From the NCBI GenBank assembly GCA_910588895.1, contig CAJUSS010000024.1, forward strand, positions 1-18,632: a DNA stretch of 18,632 bases, in the 5' to 3' direction. This DNA is from an uncultured Lachnospiraceae bacterium (lineage in GTDB: Bacteria; Bacillota; Clostridia; Lachnospirales; Lachnospiraceae). The notes under the pieces are model-generated. The model was not told the origin of the DNA, did not search any database, and saw only the letters and a program-made list of their open reading frames with translations. The position numbers and the translations under genes were made by a program. Every line of letters begins with the position of its first letter. Position 1 is the stretch's first letter. Positions 13,478 to 18,632 of the stretch are shown one piece after another.

Positions 13478-15052
13478 TCAAGAACGTACCGCCCGCTTTA
13501 ATTCCGCGGCTGCTTTCTCCACCTTCGCTCCATAGACCACCTGGAGGTTAGTCTCGCTGATCTTGATGATCCCCAGAGATCCCGTCTTTTTCAGCTCCGC
13601 TTCCTGGATCACGGAGGTATCCTTTAATACCAGCCGCAGCCTGGAGATACAGTTATCGATCTCCTGGATGTTCTCTTTGCCGCCCAGCGCATCCATGATA
13701 GCCTGACCAAGCTCGGTCACTTCCTCGCCATAGCTGACCTCGTCGGACTCATCCTCACGTCCCGGGGTCTTGATGTTGAACTTGACGATCGCCCATTTAA
13801 AGACCAGGTAGTAGATCACCGCGTAGAGCAGGCCGATCACTACGTTGAGGATCCATTTGGTCTGTGGTCCCCGCAGGACGCCGAAGATCATCAGGTCGAT
13901 CAGACCGCCGCCTGCGTTCCCGATACAGACGCCCAGCAAAGTGTTGATCAGGAAGGACATACCGGCCATGAAGGCGTGGAACAGCCATAACAGCGGCGAG
14001 ATAAAGAAGAAGGAGAACTCGATCGGCTCTGTGATCCCGGTAAAGAAGCTGGTCAGGCCAGCCGCCAGCAGGATGCCCTTTACCTTCCCTTTATTTTTCG
14101 GCAGAGCGGTCTTATACATGGCATAGCAGGCTGCCGGAAGACCGAACACCATGAAGGGGTGGGTCCCCTGGGTCAGGAAACGGGTCGCCTGGCGCATAAG
14201 ATCCATATCTGGCTGCGGGTCCATCAGCAAGGTGTTAAAGATGTTCAGCGCGCCAGATACCTGTTCACCATCGATCATAGCAGACCCGCCGATCGGTGTC
14301 AAACGGATCAGCTGGTTTAAGATATGATGCAGGCCCGTGGGGATCAGAAGTCTCTCTAAGAAGCCATAGATAAAAGTGCCAAACGCACCGGCCTGGGCCA
14401 GCAGCGCGCCGAAGCCATTGATCACCATGTTGAACACGGGCCAGATCAGGTACATGGCCGCGCCTAAGAAGGGGATCGTCACCACCATCATGATCGGCAC
14501 GAAACGCTTGCCGCTGAAAAAGCTGAAGGCGGTGGGCAGCTGGGTGGTGTGGAACCTATTGTGGATCATGGCGCTCCACAGGCCTACGATGATCCCGCCG
14601 AAGATGCTCATGCGATAGGTGAAGATGCCCATGGTGGTATCATAAGCCGCGTTCTCCTGGGTAGCCGTCAGGATATCCTTGCCCTGGCCCATCAGATAGT
14701 CGATGCTCACCGTCTCCGCTGTGATCCCCTTTAGCTGGAGCAGGAAGCGGATCGTGGTATGGAACAGGATAAAGCCGATGATCGAAGCAAAGGTGGCCAC
14801 TTCCTTATCCTCTCTGGACATCCCCTGTGCCACGGACATACAAAATAAGATCGGCAGCAGGCCAAACAATCCGCCTGCCAGCGCGTTGATCAGGCTGACA
14901 AAGTGGTCCACGAGAGCCACGTTCGCCAATGCGTTCCCAAATACATTGGGATTGAGGAGCGTGGAGGCCAGACCCAGCAAAAGGCCGGCGGCAACGATGA
15001 TCGACAAAGGACCCATCAATGATTTCCCCAGTTTTTGGATGAAGGTTTTCAT
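13478..15052 (-). CDS. PTS EIICB permease, glucose/maltose (MalX/GlvC) type
   Basis: This membrane transporter imports a sugar and phosphorylates it on entry. The EIIC domain covers about 1-425 with around ten hydrophobic spans, GLHHILNQL at 240-248, and the family signature GITEPIEF at 339-346. A charged linker (430-445) leads to the EIIB domain (446-524) with phospho-cysteine C468 in DNCISRLRL, where the family usually has NCxTRLR. There is no IIA domain; the separate EIIA four genes on supplies it. AGGAGG precedes the ATG. It is the first gene of a four-gene operon with a clear promoter at 15140-15167. MalX/GlvC relatives carry alpha-glucosides, maltose or glucose, but no phospho-alpha-glucosidase is nearby, so the real substrate is unknown. 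Confidence 0.94.
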   Translation of the reverse strand: MKTFIQKLGKSLMGPLSIIVAAGLLLGLASTLLNPNVFGNALANVALVDHFVSLINALAGGLFGLLPILFCMSVAQGMSREDKEVATFASIIGFILFHTTIRFLLQLKGITAETVSIDYLMGQGKDILTATQENAAYDTTMGIFTYRMSIFGGIIVGLWSAMIHNRFHTTQLPTAFSFFSGKRFVPIMMVVTIPFLGAAMYLIWPVFNMVINGFGALLAQAGAFGTFIYGFLERLLIPTGLHHILNQLIRLTPIGGSAMIDGEQVSGALNIFNTLLMDPQPDMDLMRQATRFLTQGTHPFMVFGLPAACYAMYKTALPKNKGKVKGILLAAGLTSFFTGITEPIEFSFFFISPLLWLFHAFMAGMSFLINTLLGVCIGNAGGGLIDLMIFGVLRGPQTKWILNVVIGLLYAVIYYLVFKWAIVKFNIKTPGREDESDEVSYGEEVTELGQAIMDALGGKENIQEIDNCISRLRLVLKDTSVIQEAELKKTGSLGIIKISETNLQVVYGAKVEKAAAELKRAVRS

Positions 15053-15139
15053 TCTCTTATTTCCTCCTAAGATCTCTAGACTATAGGTTGATAAGCTCTT
15101 CCATTTTTATCATGTGCGCATCACGATCTTGGTACTTTC

Positions 15140-15167
15140 ATTATAACACTTGCGCTTTTTATGTAAA
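15140..15167 (-). promoter_or_regulatory. Promoter of the PTS operon
   Basis: On the minus strand TTTACA (15162-15167), 16 bases, TATAAT (15140-15145): -35 matches five of six and -10 is perfect. Transcription should start near 15133, giving a leader of about 80 bases. That leader contains a small dyad TGATAA/TTATCA (15089-15112), which could form a hairpin, and the AGGAGG site. Confidence 0.75.
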
Positions 15168-15210
15168 TAGCACAAAGTTCTTTAGAGATTTAATCTGGTT
15201 TTATACAAAA

Positions 15211-15238
15211 ATTACATTTCATGAAATTTATTACATTT
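15211..15238 (-). promoter_or_regulatory. Palindrome and direct repeat upstream of the PTS promoter
   Basis: ATTTCATGAAAT (15216-15227) is a perfect 12-bp palindrome. It is overlapped by two copies of ATTACATTT (15211-15219 and 15230-15238), 19 bases apart. The cluster lies about 45 bp upstream of the -35 box in an AT-rich stretch, a suitable place for a regulator. Binding by the RpiR-type protein is an inference. Confidence 0.5.
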
Positions 15239-15239
15239 T

Positions 15240-15406
15240 TGCGCCTTTGGCCGAAAGTTGGCCTGATGGAGCTGGGAGGGGCGGCAGAAGATCCGCTGCG
15301 GCAGCAGCCATTTTTCTTATGTGCGTAGTGCGCAGAGCCTGCCTTAGCGGAGCGAGGGCATCCCTCGGAGGGTTTTGTCTCATAGAACGTACTTTACCTA
15401 TGAAAT
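15240..15406. other. Gene-free GC-rich structured stretch
   Basis: Between the AT-rich PTS upstream region and the gltBD terminator there is no credible gene. A minus-strand open frame of 78 codons crosses the terminator and is rich in Ala/Pro/Arg, so I do not call it. The DNA contains several short inverted repeats: TTGGCC/GGCC near 15247-15262, GTGCG...CGCAG near 15321-15335, GCCTTAGC/GCGAGGGC (15341-15359), and GAGGG/CCCTC paired against CCCTC/GAGGG followed by TTTT near 15354-15376. It resembles a dispersed repeat or a small structured RNA. Confidence 0.4.
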
Positions 15407-15459
15407 AAAAAACAGGGAGAGCACGCCCGATCACAGCGTGCTCTCCCTGTCCTTTTTTT
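15407..15459. terminator. Bidirectional terminator after gltD
   Basis: ACAGGGAGAGCACGC (15412-15426) and GCGTGCTCTCCCTGT (15436-15450) form a perfect 15-bp stem with a 9-base loop. The minus strand has a T-run from the A-run at 15407-15412, and the plus strand has TTTTTTT at 15453-15459. It ends the gltBD transcript about 50 bases after the gltD stop. Confidence 0.93.
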
Positions 15460-15502
15460 GTCATCACCGGCTATGGCAGGAGCTTTCGGTCACATTTCCC
15501 AT

Positions 15503-16990
15503 TTAAGCCAGGTTCGTATATCCCATCAGGCTCTGATCCACTTCCTTCGCCACCTCCCGGCCTTCCCGTATGGCCCACACTACAAGAGACTGCCCCTTCC
15601 GCATGTCGCCGGCCACGAAGACCCGTTCCACATTGGTCTGGTGGCTGTCTCCCTCGGTGGCCACATTGGTCCTTCCATCCAACTCCACGCCGAAGGCATC
15701 GGCCACATAGGGCTGGCTCCCCAAAAAGCCTGCGGCGATCAGCACCAGATCCGCGGGGATCTCCTTTTCACTGCCTTCCACCGGCCGCATCACGTTCCGT
15801 CCGGTCTCCTGGTCCTTTTCCGGGGATAAGCAGACGGTGATCACCTTCACCAGCTTCCCCTCCCCGTCCTTGACAAATTCCTTCACCGTGGTCTGGTACA
15901 CCCGCGGGTCTTTTCCAAATACCGCGATCGCCTCCTCCTGGCCGTAATCGGTCTTTAAGACCCTGGGCCACTCCGGCCAGGTATTGTCCTCGGACCGCTC
16001 ATCGGGGAGCTTGGGCATCATCTCCAGCTGGGTGACGGAGGCGCAGCCGTGGCGGATCGACGTGCCCACGCAGTCATTGCCTGTGTCGCCGCCTCCGATC
16101 ACCACCACATGCTTATCCTTGGCCGAGATGTAGCTGCCGTCCTCCAGCCGCGAGTCTAAAAGGCTTTTTGTCGTCGCCTTTAAAAAGTCCACCGCAAAAT
16201 GGATCCCCAGCGCGTCCCGTCCGGGAAGCTCTAAGTCCCTGGGGTTGGAAGCGCCGCAGGCTAAGATCACCCGGTCGTATTCCTTTAAGAGCTTATCCGC
16301 CTTGCAGCTTTTTCCCACATCCGCACCCGTCACAAAGCAGACGCCCTCTTCCTCCATCACGCCGATCTTCCGGTCGATGACCCATTTTTCCAGCTTCATA
16401 TTGGGGATGCCGTACATCAAAAGGCCGCCGGGCCGGTCGCTGCGCTCAAATACGGTGACGGAATGCCCTCTCTTATTTAACTGGTCTGCCGCCGCAAGGC
16501 CTGCGGGGCCCGATCCGATCACCGCCACCTTCTTTCCGGTGCGCAGCCTGGGGGGCCTGGCCGCCGCCAGTCCTTCGGCATAGGCCTTCTCGATCACCGC
16601 GTGCTCATTTTCCTTGATGGTGACCGGATCGCCGTTCAATCCGCAGGTGCAGGCTGCCTCGCAGGGAGCCGGACATACCCGGGAGGTGAATTCCGGAAAA
16701 CTATTGGTCTTTTTTAAGCGGTCGTAGGCCAGCTCCCAGTTCCCGGTATAGATCAGGTCGTTCCACTCCGGGATCAGATTGTTCAAGGGACAGCCGGAGG
16801 TCATGCCCTTTAGCATCATGCCGGACTGGCAGAAGGGGACGCCGCAGTCCATGCAGCGGGCGCCCTGCCGTCTCCTCTCCTTTTCGTTCAAGGGACGGTG
16901 GAACTCCTCATAGCCCTTGATCCGGGTCTTCGGATCTAAGGCCGCGCTGTCCTCCCGCTCAAATTCCAAAAATCCTGTTGCCTTTCCCAT
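15503..16990 (-). CDS. gltD: Glutamate synthase (NADPH) small subunit
   Basis: With GltB this makes two glutamates from glutamine and 2-oxoglutarate; the small subunit takes electrons from NADPH and passes them via FAD and 4Fe-4S clusters. The 495 residues match the family. The N-terminal cluster domain has C46, C49, C54 and C67 (CMDCGVPFC, GCPLNN) plus C106, C110 and C114 (CPAPCEAAC). The FAD-binding motif is VIGSGPAG (157-164), the NADPH-binding motif VIGGGDTGNDC (297-307), and the C-terminal FAD motif FVAGDMRKGQSLVVWAI is intact. GGAAGGAGG lies upstream of the ATG, 17 bp after the gltB stop, so the two form an operon. A strong terminator follows. Confidence 0.97.
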   Translation of the reverse strand: MGKATGFLEFEREDSAALDPKTRIKGYEEFHRPLNEKERRRQGARCMDCGVPFCQSGMMLKGMTSGCPLNNLIPEWNDLIYTGNWELAYDRLKKTNSFPEFTSRVCPAPCEAACTCGLNGDPVTIKENEHAVIEKAYAEGLAAARPPRLRTGKKVAVIGSGPAGLAAADQLNKRGHSVTVFERSDRPGGLLMYGIPNMKLEKWVIDRKIGVMEEEGVCFVTGADVGKSCKADKLLKEYDRVILACGASNPRDLELPGRDALGIHFAVDFLKATTKSLLDSRLEDGSYISAKDKHVVVIGGGDTGNDCVGTSIRHGCASVTQLEMMPKLPDERSEDNTWPEWPRVLKTDYGQEEAIAVFGKDPRVYQTTVKEFVKDGEGKLVKVITVCLSPEKDQETGRNVMRPVEGSEKEIPADLVLIAAGFLGSQPYVADAFGVELDGRTNVATEGDSHQTNVERVFVAGDMRKGQSLVVWAIREGREVAKEVDQSLMGYTNLA

Positions 16991-17007
16991 CGCTCTCTCC
17001 CTCCTTC

Positions 17008-18632
17008 CTACTGATGGATATTGGCATAAAATGCCTCAATCTGCGCCTGCTCACTGCTGAGGCCCTTCTCCTCCATCTGGATGATGGTGTTCATCATGCG
17101 CCGATAATCGTGGGGCATGATCTTCTTGAACTTCGGCAGATACTCCCCGAAATGATCCAGGATCTTCTTGCCCTTCTCCGAATTGGTATAGGCCACATGC
17201 TCCCAGATCATAGACTTTAATTCCTGGACATCATATTTATCCGTCACTTCCTCAAAGGAGACTAAGGATTTGTTCAAGCGCTTATACAGATCCCGACCCT
17301 CATCCAGCACGTACGCGATGCCGCCGCTCATGCCCGCCGCAAAATTCTTTCCGGTAGGCCCCAGGATGACCACACGTCCTCCGGTCATGTACTCACAGCC
17401 GTGGTCGCCCACGCCCTCCACCACCGCTGTGGCGCCGGAATTGCGGACGCAGAACCTCTCCCCGGCCACACCGTTTATAAAGGCCTTGCCGCTGGTGGCG
17501 CCATACAAAGCCACATTGCCGATGATGATGTTCTCCTCTGCCTTAAACTGCACGCCGGTGGGCGGATAGACGATCAGCTTGCCGCCGGATAAGCCCTTGC
17601 CGAAGTAGTCATTGGAATCCCCGATCAGCTCTAAAGTCAGACCGCCGGGGATGAAGGCGCCGAAGCTCTGCCCGCCTGAGCCGGTACAGCTGACCGTGAA
17701 GGTATCCTCCTTTAAGCCCTCGGGAAAGGCTCTGGTGATCGCCGCCCCGAAGATGGTGCCCAAGGTCCTGTCCACATTGGAAACGTCGATGGCGATGCTC
17801 CGCTTCTGTCCTGTTGATAAGGCGGACTTCAGCTTCTTCATCAGCACCCGCTCATCCACAGTCTTTTCCAGCTCAAAGTCATAGACCTGCTTTTTTCGGT
17901 ATCCGGCCAGCTTCTCTCCCACATAGGGGTTCCCCAGGATATTGGTCAGGTCCACCTTCCTGGCCCGGCTGCCCACGATCCCCTCTTTTTTCTTCAAAAG
18001 GTCCGTGCGGCCCACCAGCTCATCTACGGTGGCCACGCCAAGCTTTGCCATGTACTCCCGCAGCTCCTGGGCCACGAAGCGCATAAAGTTGATCACATAT
18101 TCCGGCTTGCCCTTGAACCGCTTGCGCAGCTGGGGATTCTGGGTGGCGATGCCCACCGGGCAGGTATCCAGGTTGCAGACCCGCATCATCACACAGCCCA
18201 GGGTGACCAGGGGCGCTGTGGCGAAGCCAAATTCCTCCGCCCCCAGCATACAGGCCACCGCCACGTCCCGTCCGGTCATCAGCTTTCCGTCGGTCTCTAA
18301 GATCACCTTATCCCGAAGGCCGTTCATGATCAGGGTCTGGTGGGCCTCCGCCACGCCCAGCTCCCAGGGCAGGCCTGCATTGTAGATCGAGTTCCTGGGG
18401 GCCGCGCCGGTCCCGCCGTCAAAGGAGGAGATCAAGATCACCTGAGCTCCGGCCTTGGCCACACCGGCGGCCACCGTACCCACGCCGGCCTCGGACACCA
18501 GCTTCACCGAGATCCTGGCATCCGTATTGGAATTTTTCAAGTCAAAGATCAGCTGTGACAGGTCCTCGATCGAGTAGATATCATGATGGGGCGGCGGGGA
18601 GATCAGACCCACGCCGGTGGTGGAGTGCCTGG
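17008..18632 (-). CDS. gltB: Glutamate synthase large subunit, C-terminal part (5' end beyond the window)
   Basis: This subunit carries glutaminase, FMN synthase and 3Fe-4S functions; the window holds only its last 540 residues. Reading continues in frame to the edge (RHSTTGVGLISPPPHHD), so the GTG at 18612 is not a start and the N-terminal amidotransferase domain lies outside. The synthase domain shows VSEAGVGTVAAGVAKAGA and SFDGGTGAAP for FMN/substrate binding, and the 3Fe-4S cysteines in CVMMRVCNLDTCPVG (spacing C-x5-C-x4-C). The right-handed beta-helix domain follows, with repeated Gly-rich turns (GGKLIVYPP, GEYMTGG-like CEYMTGG, GMSGGIAYVLD). The C-terminal end is complete. It is co-transcribed with gltD, 17 bp downstream. 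Confidence 0.97.
   Translation of the reverse strand, partial: RHSTTGVGLISPPPHHDIYSIEDLSQLIFDLKNSNTDARISVKLVSEAGVGTVAAGVAKAGAQVILISSFDGGTGAAPRNSIYNAGLPWELGVAEAHQTLIMNGLRDKVILETDGKLMTGRDVAVACMLGAEEFGFATAPLVTLGCVMMRVCNLDTCPVGIATQNPQLRKRFKGKPEYVINFMRFVAQELREYMAKLGVATVDELVGRTDLLKKKEGIVGSRARKVDLTNILGNPYVGEKLAGYRKKQVYDFELEKTVDERVLMKKLKSALSTGQKRSIAIDVSNVDRTLGTIFGAAITRAFPEGLKEDTFTVSCTGSGGQSFGAFIPGGLTLELIGDSNDYFGKGLSGGKLIVYPPTGVQFKAEENIIIGNVALYGATSGKAFINGVAGERFCVRNSGATAVVEGVGDHGCEYMTGGRVVILGPTGKNFAAGMSGGIAYVLDEGRDLYKRLNKSLVSFEEVTDKYDVQELKSMIWEHVAYTNSEKGKKILDHFGEYLPKFKKIMPHDYRRMMNTIIQMEEKGLSSEQAQIEAFYANIHQ

Noticed and set aside
15231..15467. 78-codon minus-strand frame before the PTS operon
   Set aside because: It runs through the gltD terminator stem and the structured repeat; composition is that of translated non-coding GC-rich DNA.
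18610..18612. GTG as start of gltB
   Set aside because: The frame continues to the window edge with the conserved HSTTGVGLISPP segment; the gene is truncated by the window.

Overview
The window looks like the chromosome of a moderately GC-rich anaerobic Firmicute of the Clostridia, most likely Lachnospiraceae-like. This is inferred from the strong AGGAGG-type ribosome binding sites, a CIRCE element of the Gram-positive type, a KtrA/KdpDE potassium cluster, a glucose-family PTS with a MurR/RpiR regulator, and NADPH-type GltBD. No taxonomic marker gene is present, so this is a judgement and not a measurement. All real genes but one are on the minus strand; only the RpiR-type regulator (9046-9807) is on plus.

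Layout in window order. (1) 9-4598, potassium sensing: ktrA/trkA (RCK gating subunit), then a small membrane-anchored protein resembling half of a LysR effector domain, then kdpD and kdpE overlapping by 35 bp. Neither a KtrB/TrkH channel nor the KdpFABC pump is in view. KdpD has Gly where the family has Glu in its Walker-B-like motif. (2) 4787-5523: one Hsp20 small heat-shock gene with its own terminator, a near-consensus promoter and a CIRCE operator overlapping the -35 box. (3) 5561-8759, an accessory patch: a frameshifted remnant of a tyrosine recombinase, an aldo/keto reductase of the YghZ/Gpr type, and an IS1634/IS4-type DDE transposase. A 13-bp direct repeat (TGACCACATTTTA) lies at both outer edges. 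(4) 8760-15240, the most distinctive part: an operon read as PTS EIICB, M20 amidohydrolase, M24-like protein, PTS EIIA, ending in a strong terminator, with a convergent MurR/RpiR regulator at its tail. The M24-like protein has lost most metal ligands and no glycosidase is present. (5) 15240-15406: a gene-free structured stretch. (6) 15407-18632: a bidirectional terminator, then gltD and the 3' part of gltB, running off the window.

How the genes work together: KdpDE plus KtrA suggests potassium homeostasis controlled through a Ktr-type channel encoded elsewhere. GltBD makes glutamate, the main counter-ion for potassium and the main nitrogen donor, but it is a separate transcription unit. The PTS operon probably imports and phosphorylates a sugar-like compound that carries an amide or ureido bond, which the M20 enzyme could open. 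That substrate is an inference from gene content. I found no CRISPR array, tRNA or rRNA.
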